Positions 16,935-25,420 of a stretch of 64,000 nt of DNA are shown piece after piece. The translations under genes were made by a program, and so were the position numbers. Under the pieces are notes generated by a model that was not told the DNA's origin, did no database searches, and worked only from the letters and a program-made list of their open reading frames with translations. Origin of the DNA: Maritimibacter alkaliphilus HTCC2654 (GTDB taxonomy: Bacteria > Pseudomonadota > Alphaproteobacteria > Rhodobacterales > Rhodobacteraceae); contig NZ_CH902578.1 in NCBI RefSeq assembly GCF_000152805.1, positions 1,602,162-1,666,161 on the forward strand, in the 5' to 3' direction. How positions within the stretch are numbered: the stretch's first letter is position 1; every line of letters begins with the position of its first letter.

Positions 16935-18326
16935 TTACCGCGCGATCTCGTATGGCAGGGTGCCGCGAAGATCCGGATCGACGCGCAGTTTTCGCTCCAG
17001 CGGCGGGACCGAGCGTTGGTGGCAATCGGGCCGTTCGCAGATGCGGCAGGAAATCCCGATCGGTTCGAAGGCGGTGGCGTTGGTCACGTCCAGATCGTCG
17101 GCGTAGACGAGCGATCCGGCGTGTTTCACCTCGCACCCGAGGCTGATCGCATAGCGCCGGATCGGGGCCTGAAAACTGCCGCCCGACTTCGACACGTCGC
17201 GCGCGAGCGAGATGTAGCGGACGCCATCGGGCGTCTCGGCCAGTTGGCGCAAGAACCGCCCCGGCGTCTCGAACGCCCGGTGCACGTTCCACAGCGGGCA
17301 GGCCCCGCCGAACCGCGCGAATTGCAGCCGGGTGGCGGAGTGGCGCTTGGTGATCGTCCCGGCCTGGTCGACGCGCACGAAGAAGAACGGGATGCCCTTG
17401 GCACCGGGTCGTTGCAGCGTGGACAAGCGGTGCGCCACCTGTTCGATGGATGCGCCGAACAGATCGGCGAGCCGTTCGAGGTCATGGCGGGTCGCCTGCG
17501 CGGCCTCGAGAAACCGGGCATAGGGCAACAGCGCGGCCCCGGCGAAATAATTGGCGAGGCCGATCTTGGCGATGGCGCGCGCCTCGTCCGACTGGAACCG
17601 GGCGAAATCGAGCGTCGCTTCCAGCAGGTCGTTCTGCGCGATGAGCGCGATCTGATGCAGGAGTTGAAAGCGGCGTGTCGCGGGCGAGGCGAGCGCCGAG
17701 AGCGTCAGCACACCGGCTGCGGCGTCGTAGCCGCGGATGCGGTCGGTGTCCGACAGCACCACCGACACGCCGCGCCGGGCGAGATAGGCCTCGGCCGCCG
17801 CTTCGGGTGCGGCGTCGCGGACGAAATGCTCTGCCGCACGGTCGACCGCGTCGATGTAGTTGTCGCAGTAGTGAAAGAAGTCGCGGACCTCTTCCCACGG
17901 GCTCGCCTGCACGGTTCCGCCTTCGCGCCCGAGGGCTTCGTCGAGCGAGGCGAGGCGTTCGTGCCCCTGCCGATAAGCACGGTGGATTTCGAGGAACGCG
18001 CGGGCCAGTGCGGGCGCGTTCGAGGCCACGAGGCGCAGGTCCGCGATGGGTGGGGCCGCATCGGCGAACACGGGGTCGGCCAGCGCCTCGCGCATGTCGG
18101 TGACCAGCCGTTCGGCGTCGCCCGTCGAGAGTTCGGCCACGTCGAAGCCGAATTCCTGCGCGAGGGCCAGCACCACACCCGTCGAGACGGGGCGGTTGTT
18201 GTTTTCCATCTGGTTGAGATACGGCAGGCTGACGCCCAGCTTTTCCGCGAACGCCTTTTGCGTGAGGCCCAGCCGCGTGCGCGTCTCACGCAGTTTGACG
18301 CCTGCATAGAGCTTTTGTGTCGCCAT
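16935..18326 (-). CDS. pccR: ScfR-type regulator of propionyl-CoA metabolism (PccR)
   Basis: A 463-residue short-chain-fatty-acyl-CoA-responsive regulator. An XRE helix-turn-helix is at about 10-64 (RETRTRLGLTQKAFAEKLGVSLPYLNQMENN is spread over 13-43). The middle has a degenerate IrrE-like region (LLHQIALIAQ instead of HExxH), and the C-terminal domain ends with a cysteine cluster, CRICERPDC. In Rhodobacter sphaeroides PccR of this family activates the pcc genes and recognises TTTGCAAA motifs; two such motifs lie immediately upstream here, and pccB, pccA and mcm follow within 15 kb. The frame continues to a TTG at 18344, but GGGAGG before ATG 18326 fixes the start. Confidence 0.88.
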   Translation of the reverse strand: MATQKLYAGVKLRETRTRLGLTQKAFAEKLGVSLPYLNQMENNNRPVSTGVVLALAQEFGFDVAELSTGDAERLVTDMREALADPVFADAAPPIADLRLVASNAPALARAFLEIHRAYRQGHERLASLDEALGREGGTVQASPWEEVRDFFHYCDNYIDAVDRAAEHFVRDAAPEAAAEAYLARRGVSVVLSDTDRIRGYDAAAGVLTLSALASPATRRFQLLHQIALIAQNDLLEATLDFARFQSDEARAIAKIGLANYFAGAALLPYARFLEAAQATRHDLERLADLFGASIEQVAHRLSTLQRPGAKGIPFFFVRVDQAGTITKRHSATRLQFARFGGACPLWNVHRAFETPGRFLRQLAETPDGVRYISLARDVSKSGGSFQAPIRRYAISLGCEVKHAGSLVYADDLDVTNATAFEPIGISCRICERPDCHQRSVPPLERKLRVDPDLRGTLPYEIAR

Positions 18327-18337
18327 CTCGCCCTCCC

Positions 18338-18367
18338 TTTGCAAAGAAAAGCGTTACGCTTTGCAAA
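18338..18367. promoter_or_regulatory. Paired TTTGCAAA operator upstream of pccR
   Basis: Two perfect TTTGCAAA motifs at 18338-18345 and 18360-18367 are 22 bp apart, two helical turns, and each is itself palindromic. Between them AAAGCG-TTA-CGCTTT is a second inverted repeat. The first copy touches the pccR ribosome site, so binding should repress or tune pccR itself. Published PccR sites are described as two TTTGCAAA copies 4 nt apart, so this wider spacing is unusual. Confidence 0.75.
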
Positions 18368-18382
18368 AGCGCGCGGCAAGGC

Positions 18383-19603
18383 TCAGGCGGACAGGGCCAG
18401 CTTTTTTTCGCGGCGGATCACCACGACGACCGACAGGACCGCGAAGACCGACGAGGCGAGCATGAGCCACACCAGAGGGTCAGGGCCGCTTTCATGGGTC
18501 AGCCGCGTGCCGACGAACGCCGAGATGGCCGCGCCGCCGCCGATCATCATCGCCCCGCCCAGTCCCGAGGCGCTGCCGGCCAGTTCCGGGCGGACCGACA
18601 GAAGGCCGCTGTTGGCATTGGGCAAGGCCATGCCGTTTCCGAGGCCCACGAAACTCATCATGCCGAAGAAGAACCACGGCGTCGCGAGGTCGAGGAACAG
18701 GGCCAAAAGGACGACCGACAGGCCGGCCACCACCGTAACGGCGCCCGCCAGGATCATCGCGTTGATGCCGAATTTGGGTGAATACCGCCCGGCGATGTAA
18801 TTGCCGAAGAGGTATCCGACCGCGGGCATCCCAAGGAGGAGGCCGAGCATCCCCGCCTCGATCGAGAACAGCTCGTTCCCGACGAAGGGCGCACCGCCGA
18901 GATAGGCGAAGAAGGCGCCGGAGGAAAACATCGCGGCGGCGCTGTAGCCCCAGAACCGAGGCGAGCGCAGCAGTTCCGGATAGGCGCGCAACTGGTCGCG
19001 CAAGGTGCCCTCGCCGCGCGGATGGGTTTCGCCAAGGTCGCGGCTCATCAGCCAGATGATCGCGACACCGAGAACGGCCTGAAGCCAGAATGTCGACTGC
19101 CACCCGAAGGCCTGCCCCATGATACCGCCGATGGCGGGCGCGGCCATGGGAACCAGCGACATGCCCATCGTGACATAGGCAATCATCGAGGCCGCCTTGT
19201 CGGCCGGCACCATGTCCCGGATCACGGCCCGGCTGAGGACAAGCCCCGTGACCACGAAGGCCTGCATGATCCGAAACGCGAGGAATATGCCGGTGGTGGG
19301 CGCGAAGATGCACCCGACGGTGGCGACGACATAGACGGTGAAGCTGGCCATCAGCACCGGGCGACGGCCGAGCCTGTCGGACACCGGGCCGAGGATGATC
19401 TGAAGCACCGCGTTCATCGCGAGGTAGACGGCGACCGAAAGCTGCATGACGCGGTAATCGGTCTCGAAATACTCCGCCATGTCGGGGAGCGACGGCAGGA
19501 ACACGTTCATCGACAACGCGGCCAGCCCCGTCATCAGCGTCAGCGTCAGAATGTGGGGGGGCGTCGAAGGGTCGAGAAATCTGACTTCGGGCGCACTGCT
19601 CAT
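18383..19603 (-). CDS. MFS efflux transporter, Bcr/CflA type
   Basis: A 406-residue protein with about twelve transmembrane helices. The stretch STPPHILTLTLMTGLAALSMNVFLPSLPDMA and the motif A-like GPVSDRLGRRPVLM between helices 2 and 3 place it among the Bcr/CflA drug-export family. It probably exports hydrophobic compounds in exchange for protons; the substrate cannot be told. It sits just upstream of pccR on the same strand, with the TTTGCAAA operator in the 56-nt gap between them, so it may not be in the same transcript. Confidence 0.87.
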   Translation of the reverse strand: MSSAPEVRFLDPSTPPHILTLTLMTGLAALSMNVFLPSLPDMAEYFETDYRVMQLSVAVYLAMNAVLQIILGPVSDRLGRRPVLMASFTVYVVATVGCIFAPTTGIFLAFRIMQAFVVTGLVLSRAVIRDMVPADKAASMIAYVTMGMSLVPMAAPAIGGIMGQAFGWQSTFWLQAVLGVAIIWLMSRDLGETHPRGEGTLRDQLRAYPELLRSPRFWGYSAAAMFSSGAFFAYLGGAPFVGNELFSIEAGMLGLLLGMPAVGYLFGNYIAGRYSPKFGINAMILAGAVTVVAGLSVVLLALFLDLATPWFFFGMMSFVGLGNGMALPNANSGLLSVRPELAGSASGLGGAMMIGGGAAISAFVGTRLTHESGPDPLVWLMLASSVFAVLSVVVVIRREKKLALSA

Positions 19604-19700
19604 GCGAGAGGGTTACGGTGGCGTTTCACCCCTGTCGAGGTGAAACGGTGCGTCAGAACGCGGAAAGACGCGACCCGGTTCTGCATTCCTGCACAGTGGA

Positions 19701-20948
19701 CTAGACGAAAAGATCGCCGTCCATCAGGTCCGCGCGCGTGGCGTCATGCACGAGCAGGCTATGGCCGCCGCCCAGATCGATCCAGATGTCCGCGCCGCGT
19801 TGTTCCGTGTCGGACAGTATTTCCGCGACCGATCCGAAACCCTGCACCTTGATGCGGTCGAAATCGTCCTGAAAATCCCGGATCTCGTCACGGCCACCGT
19901 TGAACACGAAGGTATCGGCACCGGGGCCGCCGCGCAGGATGTCGTCGCCCGGCCCCCCGTTGATCCAGTCGGCGCCCTTGCCGCCACGTAGCCGGTCGTC
20001 CCTGTCCCCGGCGAGCAGAATGTCGTCGCCCTGCTTGCCGTTCAGCATGTCGTCGCCCTGATTGCCCTCGATCCGGTTGGAGGCCGGATTGCCCGCAAGC
20101 CGGTCGTTGCCCGCCCCGCCGCGCGAGTTTTCGATCACCGTGCCGAAGGCGACGACGACATCCTCGTAGGCCGGGCCGAACCGTGAAAACGCGCCTTCGC
20201 GCAGGTCGAGCTTCACCCGGTGGGGCGTGCCGGTCGCGTCGAACGTGTCGATGCCGCCCGTGTCCCAGATCGTGTCGGTCGTGGCGGTGCGCGAGCCGAC
20301 ATATGTGGTGTCGTCATCGGCATAGCGCGCCGCACCCCAGATGTCCTGCAAGGCCAGCACGTCGAAGACGCCCATCGCATCGGAGGCGACGCCCGACCCC
20401 GGATGGCGGTCATAGGCCATGAGCGACCATTTGTTCGTATCGAACCGATCCGGCAACAGGTCGGAATCGAACGTGTGGCGCAGGCCCAGCGCATGACCGA
20501 TCTCGTGCAGGACGACGCCGTAGCGGTCGGTGACGATATCGAAATCCCTGTCGAAAACGGCGAAACTGTCGACGGCGGTGATCTGGCTGCCCGAAGTGTC
20601 CGCCTTCCACCCGCCATATCCGGCCGTGCCGTCATCCAATTCGGCGAAGGCGAGGTCCATGTCCGGGTTCGTCGTTGCCGACACTTCGACGAAATCGACG
20701 TTCAGAAAGGTTTCGATATGGGCAAGCGCCCGGCGGACCGCCAGTATTTCGGAAAGCTGCCACGCCTCGAAACCGGAAAAGGCGACAGCACCGCTCGCGT
20801 TCAGGAAACTGAAGGTCGAGGCGGCGTCGTTGAAGGCGAAGGTGATCTGTTGTCGGCTGCCCGGCGCATTGCCGTTGATGGCGTTCGCGTTCTGAAAGAT
20901 CGGGTATTGCAGCGCCTGAAGGATCGTCGATTTCGCCGGTGTCGCCAT
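19701..20948 (-). CDS. RTX metallopeptidase, M10-like (second gene of tandem pair)
   Basis: A 415-residue protein without a classical signal peptide. The N-terminal catalytic domain contains the metzincin motif H148-E-I-G-H152-A-L-G-L-R-H158 and a Met-turn WSLMAYD. From about residue 280 there are roughly eight RTX nonapeptides (GGAGNDRLAGN, GNQGDDMLNG, GGPGDDILRG), which bind calcium and mark export by type I secretion, followed by a serralysin-like C-terminal block (ADTFVFNGGRDEIRDF). It is paralogous to the next gene upstream: TFLNVDFVEVS, the active site and ALQDIWGAA are shared. Good GAGGAA ribosome site. No type I exporter gene is in the window. Confidence 0.88.
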   Translation of the reverse strand: MATPAKSTILQALQYPIFQNANAINGNAPGSRQQITFAFNDAASTFSFLNASGAVAFSGFEAWQLSEILAVRRALAHIETFLNVDFVEVSATTNPDMDLAFAELDDGTAGYGGWKADTSGSQITAVDSFAVFDRDFDIVTDRYGVVLHEIGHALGLRHTFDSDLLPDRFDTNKWSLMAYDRHPGSGVASDAMGVFDVLALQDIWGAARYADDDTTYVGSRTATTDTIWDTGGIDTFDATGTPHRVKLDLREGAFSRFGPAYEDVVVAFGTVIENSRGGAGNDRLAGNPASNRIEGNQGDDMLNGKQGDDILLAGDRDDRLRGGKGADWINGGPGDDILRGGPGADTFVFNGGRDEIRDFQDDFDRIKVQGFGSVAEILSDTEQRGADIWIDLGGGHSLLVHDATRADLMDGDLFV

Positions 20949-21042
20949 GGAATTCTTCCTCTGGTTCGACGCGGACGAACCGGGGGAAGCCGCCCGCCGC
21001 GTGGCGACGGGGTAAGGCGAAAGGGGTTAAGCGGGCCTCAAA

Positions 21043-21072
21043 CCGGGCCCGGCAATGTCATTCAAATTTGAA
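21043..21072. repeat. Two short palindromes between the RTX peptidase genes
   Basis: CCGGGCCCGG (21043-21052) and TTCAAATTTGAA (21061-21072) are perfect palindromes lying just after the stop of the upstream peptidase gene. Neither has a U tract, so they are not an obvious terminator. They may be a regulator site for the downstream peptidase or an mRNA structure. Confidence 0.4.
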
Positions 21073-21084
21073 AGGTTCCGCGTC

Positions 21085-22476
21085 TCAGGTGTCGAGCGCA
21101 GTCTCGACCGTGGACAGGGTCGCGCCCTCGATGGTCAGCACGTCGCCGCCGCCGAAGTCGATCACCACGTCCGAGCCGGATTTCACCGCGAGGGCCTTGA
21201 CGGCGGCCTCGTTTCCGAAGCCGGAGACGATCAGGCGGTCGTTGCCTTTGCCCAGATCGGTGATGGTGTCGGCATCGTATCCGGGCTTGAACACGAAGGT
21301 GTCGTCGCCCACGCCGCCGCGCAACGTGTCGTTCCCCGGCCCGCCGTCGAGCCGGTCGTTGCCGCGCCACCCCCTGAGATCGTCGGACCCGGTGCCGCCG
21401 AACAGGCTGTCGTTGCCCGGCCCGCCACGCACGAGGTCGTCGCCCGCCTCGCCATAGACCCGGTCATCGCCGGGCGTTCCCTTGACCGTATCGTTCCCGT
21501 CGCCGCCATAGACGATGTCGTCGCCCGCGCCGCCGCGCACCTCGTCGTTCTGGGCATCGCCATAGACGGTGTCGGCCCCTTTTCGCCCGCGCACGAGGTC
21601 GCCGCCACCGCCGCCGAAAAGCCGGTTGGCGTAATCGTTCCCTATGACGGTATCGGCGAAGGCGCTGCCGCGCGCGTTCTCGATCACCGTGTTGAAGGCC
21701 ACGACCATATCCTCGGTGCCGAACCAGCGCGAGAACATGCCTTCGCCGAGATCCAGATGGACCGGGCGCCCCCATGCGGAGGCATCCATCCAGTCGGTTC
21801 CGCCGCTGTCCCAGACCACATCCACCTTGCCCGCCCCGAGACGCGGGCCGGCATAGCTCGTGGCCCCATCGTTGTAGGTCGCCGCGCCCCAGATGTCCTG
21901 AAGCGCCAGCATGTCATAGGCCATCATGCGGATCGTGGCGTCGATGCCGGGGGTCGGATCGGCGTCATAGGACATCAGGCTGTAGTGCAGGTTGTCGTAT
22001 GCCGGATCGAGCCGCGCCCCTTCGAATGTATGGTCGAGGCCCATCGCATGACCGATTTCGTGCAGGATCAGATTCTGTCGACCCGACGACAGGTCGATGG
22101 TGTTGTTGAAGACCGCGAAGCCGTCGAAGGCCGTGATCCGGGTGCCGGAGCTGGAATACTGCGGGCCACCCAATCCGGCGGTGCCGGGAAACATCGTCAC
22201 CTTGCCGAGATTGAGGTCGGGATCGCGATTCCCCGACACCTCGACGAAATCCACGTTGAGGAAGGTCTCGACCGTTTCCAGAAGAAAGCGCACCACCGAC
22301 TTTTCGTCCGGCGAAAAGGCCGTCCACCCGGAATACGAATACCAGAGGTCGCCCGGCTGGCTCACCTCGAACTGGTAGGTCACGGTGCGGCGCGGGCTTG
22401 ACGTCGTGTTCACCGGGTCCAAGGCATAGAGACCGGGGAACTGGAGCGCCTGAATGATGTCGGCTTGTGTGGGCAT
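21085..22476 (-). CDS. RTX metallopeptidase, M10-like (first gene of tandem pair)
   Basis: A 463-residue exported peptidase related to the gene downstream. The catalytic motif is H139-E-I-G-H143-A-M-G-L-D-H149 with Met-turn YSLMSYD. About eleven RTX repeats (GGAGDDIVYGGDGNDTV, GEAGDDLVRGGPGNDSL and so on) occupy roughly 285-410, and the end (DDTFVFKPGYDADTITDL) is typical of serralysins. There is no N-terminal signal, as expected for type I secretion. ATG 22476 has AGGA 5 nt before it; the in-frame upstream extension to 22542 is rejected. It lies back to back with pccB. Confidence 0.88.
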   Translation of the reverse strand: MPTQADIIQALQFPGLYALDPVNTTSSPRRTVTYQFEVSQPGDLWYSYSGWTAFSPDEKSVVRFLLETVETFLNVDFVEVSGNRDPDLNLGKVTMFPGTAGLGGPQYSSSGTRITAFDGFAVFNNTIDLSSGRQNLILHEIGHAMGLDHTFEGARLDPAYDNLHYSLMSYDADPTPGIDATIRMMAYDMLALQDIWGAATYNDGATSYAGPRLGAGKVDVVWDSGGTDWMDASAWGRPVHLDLGEGMFSRWFGTEDMVVAFNTVIENARGSAFADTVIGNDYANRLFGGGGGDLVRGRKGADTVYGDAQNDEVRGGAGDDIVYGGDGNDTVKGTPGDDRVYGEAGDDLVRGGPGNDSLFGGTGSDDLRGWRGNDRLDGGPGNDTLRGGVGDDTFVFKPGYDADTITDLGKGNDRLIVSGFGNEAAVKALAVKSGSDVVIDFGGGDVLTIEGATLSTVETALDT

Positions 22477-22620
22477 ACGGTCCTGTGGATGATCGAACGT
22501 CGGGGGTTTATCGCACAAAGCCTTTGGGCCACAGTCCCCCAACGGATCGCAATGGCGTGTTCACGCCATCCCGGCGGGAAGTTGCCGAAGATCGACGCAG
22601 GCCCGCCACGGGTAAAGATA

Positions 22621-22668
22621 TTTGCAATTATTCAATTCGCAAAACGACTGTCACAATAGCTTTGCAAA
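22621..22668. promoter_or_regulatory. Candidate PccR sites upstream of pccB
   Basis: Three TTTGCAAA-like elements lie 70-118 nt before the pccB start: TTTGCAAT (22621-22628), TTCGCAAA (22636-22643) and a perfect TTTGCAAA (22661-22668). The same octamer occurs as a perfect pair at pccR. Spacings are 15 and 25 nt rather than the 12 nt expected for the published paired site, so which ones act is uncertain. Confidence 0.6.
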
Positions 22669-22738
22669 TACGCCGGATTCCATTTGGGAAAGCGAAGGCA
22701 TAAGGATAGGTTGCGCGAAAATCTAGGAGGGCCGCCCC

Positions 22739-24271
22739 ATGAAAGACATCCTGCAACAACTCGAGGATCGCCGCGACGTCGCGCGCATGGGCGGTGGCCA
22801 GAAGCGGATCGACAGCCAGCACGCCAAGGGCAAGCTGACCGCGCGCGAGCGGGTCGAGCTTTTGCTGGACGAGGGCAGCTTCGAGGAATTCGACACCTTC
22901 AAGGCGCACCGCTGCACCGACTTCGGCATGGAAGAACAGCAGTATCCGGGCGACGGGGTCGTGACCGGCTGGGGCACCATCAACGGGCGTCTCGTCTATG
23001 TCTTTTCGCAGGATTTCACGGTGTTCGGCGGCTCGCTGTCCGAAACCCACGCTGAAAAGATCTGCAAGATCATGGACATGGCCGTTCAGAACGGCGCGCC
23101 CGTCATTGGTCTGAACGATTCCGGCGGTGCGCGCATTCAGGAAGGCGTCGCCTCGCTCGCCGGGTATGCCGATGTGTTCCAGCGCAACATCATGGCCTCC
23201 GGCGTGGTGCCGCAGATTTCCGTCATCATGGGGCCCTGCGCGGGCGGCGCGGTCTATTCGCCTGCGATGACCGACTTCATCTTCATGGTGAAAGACACCT
23301 CTTACATGTTCGTCACCGGCCCCGACGTGGTGAAGACCGTGACGAACGAGGTCGTGACGGCGGAGGAACTGGGTGGCGCGTCGACTCACACCCGCAAATC
23401 CTCGGTCGCGGATGGCGCGTTCGAGAACGATGTCGAGGCGCTGTTCGAAGTGCGCCGCCTTGTCGACTTTCTCCCGCTCAACAACCGCGAAAAGGCGCCG
23501 GTGCGCCCGTTCTTCGACGAACCGGGGCGGCTTGACCAGTCGCTCGACACGCTGGTGCCGGACAACGCGAACTCGCCCTACGACATGAAGGAGCTGATCC
23601 TGAAGGTCGCGGACGAAGGCGATTTTTACGAGATTCAGGAAGATTTCGCGAAGAACATCATCACCGGCTTCATCCGGCTCGAAGGTCAGACCGTCGGCGT
23701 CGTGGCGAACCAGCCGATGGTGCTGGCCGGGTGTCTGGACATCGACTCCAGCCGCAAGGCCGCGCGGTTCGTCCGGTTCTGTGACGCCTTCGAAATTCCC
23801 ATCCTGACCTTCGTGGACGTTCCCGGCTTCCTCCCCGGCACCGGGCAGGAATATGGCGGCGTCATCAAACACGGCGCGAAGCTGCTGTTTGCTTACGGCG
23901 AGGCGACGGTGCCGAAGGTGACGGTCATCACCCGCAAGGCCTATGGCGGGGCCTATGACGTTATGGCGTCCAAGCACCTGCGCGGCGATTTCAACTACGC
24001 CTGGCCCACCGCCGAGATCGCGGTGATGGGGGCCAAGGGCGCGGTCGAGATCCTGTATCGCTCGGAACTGGGCGACAAGGACAAGATCGCGCACCGCACG
24101 AAGGATTACGAAGACCGCTTCGCCAACCCCTTCGTCGCCGCCGAGAAGGGCTTCATCGACGAGGTCATCATGCCGCACTCGACCCGCAAACGGGTGAGCC
24201 GCGCTTTCGCCTCGTTGCGCAACAAAAAGCTCCAGAACCCCTGGAAGAAACACGACAACATCCCGCTCTGA
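22739..24271 (+). CDS. pccB: Propionyl-CoA carboxylase beta subunit (carboxyltransferase)
   Basis: A 510-residue carboxyltransferase that moves CO2 from biotin on PccA to propionyl-CoA, forming (S)-methylmalonyl-CoA. Signatures are [33 protein letters not shown] (read across 18-50), [23 protein letters not shown], the oxyanion glycines in [17 protein letters not shown] and [25 protein letters not shown] lies 9 nt before ATG 22739. Expected to form a dodecamer with PccA. TTTGCAAA-like elements upstream point to control by PccR. Confidence 0.95.
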   Translation: MKDILQQLEDRRDVARMGGGQKRIDSQHAKGKLTARERVELLLDEGSFEEFDTFKAHRCTDFGMEEQQYPGDGVVTGWGTINGRLVYVFSQDFTVFGGSLSETHAEKICKIMDMAVQNGAPVIGLNDSGGARIQEGVASLAGYADVFQRNIMASGVVPQISVIMGPCAGGAVYSPAMTDFIFMVKDTSYMFVTGPDVVKTVTNEVVTAEELGGASTHTRKSSVADGAFENDVEALFEVRRLVDFLPLNNREKAPVRPFFDEPGRLDQSLDTLVPDNANSPYDMKELILKVADEGDFYEIQEDFAKNIITGFIRLEGQTVGVVANQPMVLAGCLDIDSSRKAARFVRFCDAFEIPILTFVDVPGFLPGTGQEYGGVIKHGAKLLFAYGEATVPKVTVITRKAYGGAYDVMASKHLRGDFNYAWPTAEIAVMGAKGAVEILYRSELGDKDKIAHRTKDYEDRFANPFVAAEKGFIDEVIMPHSTRKRVSRAFASLRNKKLQNPWKKHDNIPL

Positions 24272-24293
24272 GGGATGTCGGGAGGGAAGCGTG

Positions 24294-24707
24294 ATGTGCC
24301 TGGCAGTGTCAGTTCGATGCATGTTGGCCGCTTTCGCGGCCTCGCTCGCGCTGCCCGCCGTGGCGCAGGAGGAGATCGCGCTTCCCTCCGGCTCTGCCGT
24401 GACCTACCACGACTTCATCTGGGGCGAACCGGGGCCTGCGGGGCTGACCATCCGGTTCCGGTTCCTCGACCCGGAGCTTCCCGGCAGAAAGGACGCCGAA
24501 GGGGTGATCGACGCGACCGAGGACACGCAGTATCTGTGCGAGTTCTTCGCGTTGGAGCGGATCGCGAGCACCGGGCCGCAACCGAAGCAGATCGTTATCT
24601 CGATCTCGGACCGGCCCGTGGAATTCGGCGAGCCTGACCCGGACGTGACACAGATTTTCGAAGCCTATTCCTACCGCGACGGCACCTGCATCTGGGAGAT
24701 GTTCTGA
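24294..24707 (+). CDS. Small secreted protein between pccB and pccA, unknown function
   Basis: A 137-residue protein with a signal peptide (hydrophobic CMLAAFAASLALPAVA, cleavage before QEEIALPSG). It resembles small proteins often placed beside pccB in Rhodobacteraceae (I recall these as DUF6497, not checked). The mature part has two cysteines (C in YLCEFF and in GTCIWEMF at the very end), which could form a disulfide. A GTG at 24291 precedes ATG 24294; GGAGG spaced 8 nt favours the ATG. It follows pccB by 22 nt and overlaps the next gene by 1 nt, so it is part of the pcc operon. Why a periplasmic protein is there is unknown. Confidence 0.75.
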   Translation: MCLAVSVRCMLAAFAASLALPAVAQEEIALPSGSAVTYHDFIWGEPGPAGLTIRFRFLDPELPGRKDAEGVIDATEDTQYLCEFFALERIASTGPQPKQIVISISDRPVEFGEPDPDVTQIFEAYSYRDGTCIWEMF

Positions 24708-25126
24708 TGGCCCTGCCCTACATGACCAAGCATCGCGGCTTTCCGGGCCGTCTGCCGGGCACGGATTTCCAGTTCACCGTGCGCCGGGCGAACAAGAAAG
24801 GCGCGACGCCGCTTATCAAGCGCGAACGGTTCGCGGACCGCAAACATGCCGACAAGCGCGCCGACATGGGGTTCATGGCCGCGCTGTGGGATTATTTCGG
24901 CGAAGAGCCGTTCGAGCGCGGCAATCTGGATGCGGGCCGCCTGTCGTGGCTCTTTGGCCGCGAAGTGGTGGCCGCCGAAGACCCGTTCGACCCGAAAAGC
25001 TACGAGGCGATGCTCAGGATCGACCGGCGCGTGGCCGAAGCGAGTTTCCCCGAAATCTTCAGCGACGATGCGGACTTCGGGTTCGAGGACGACGCGTTCG
25101 ATGATGAGGGCTGGGACGACGAATGA
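24707..25126 (+). CDS. Conserved-looking acidic-tailed protein between pccB and pccA, unknown function
   Basis: A 139-residue soluble protein that I cannot assign. The N-terminal half is basic (HRGFPGRLPGTDFQFTVRRA, KKGATPLIKRERFADRKHADKRA), the middle is helical, and the tail is strongly acidic (DDADFGFEDDAFDDEGWDDE). It starts at an ATG overlapping the preceding stop (TGATG), so it is translationally coupled. The charge separation suggests a nucleic-acid or protein-partner role, but this is speculation. A strong terminator follows at 25297. Confidence 0.68.
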   Translation: MALPYMTKHRGFPGRLPGTDFQFTVRRANKKGATPLIKRERFADRKHADKRADMGFMAALWDYFGEEPFERGNLDAGRLSWLFGREVVAAEDPFDPKSYEAMLRIDRRVAEASFPEIFSDDADFGFEDDAFDDEGWDDE

Positions 25127-25296
25127 GCAACTTTTCGCTTCCCCTCCAAGGATTTGCGCAAGGTTTGGCGCATCGGGCCGCGGCGCGCGTTTCGCGCTGT
25201 TCGGCCCCGAAAACCTCTGGCACCGTCACACACATGGCAGACGCTCTATCCCGGTGTTCTGCCTGGTTTAGTCAAACCGTTACCCTTCCCCTTCTG

Positions 25297-25335
25297 CCCG
25301 GGTTGGCCTCCCCTGGCCAACCCGGGATTTTCTTT
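25297..25335 (+). terminator. Very strong intrinsic terminator inside the pcc locus
   Basis: A perfect 12-bp stem, CCCGGGTTGGCC (25297-25308) and GGCCAACCCGGG (25315-25326), loop TCCCCT, then ATTTTCTTT. It separates pccB and its two small followers from pccA, which begins 85 nt later. Either pccA has its own promoter in 25336-25420, or this hairpin is an attenuator controlling the ratio of PccB to PccA. The 294-nt gap around it shows no other gene. Confidence 0.9.
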
Positions 25336-25420
25336 GCCGCTCCGCCCTTTGGCGTCGAGCGACCGCTTCCCCATACCCGCGGCAGCGCCGCCAACGAGAC
25401 GTAAGAGAGAGGGACAGGAG

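Noticed and set aside
19920..21640. Regular repeats that look like a tandem DNA array or CRISPR
   Set aside because: They encode degenerate RTX nonapeptides in frame; the DNA units are not identical and have no spacers.
24275..24637. 120-codon frame overlapping the small secreted gene after pccB
   Set aside because: It is an arginine-rich out-of-frame shadow of the gene with a signal peptide.
25123..25404. 93-codon open frame overlapping the previous stop by ATGA
   Set aside because: It runs through the strong terminator hairpin, has no recognisable motif and a composition like non-coding sequence; coupling alone is not enough.
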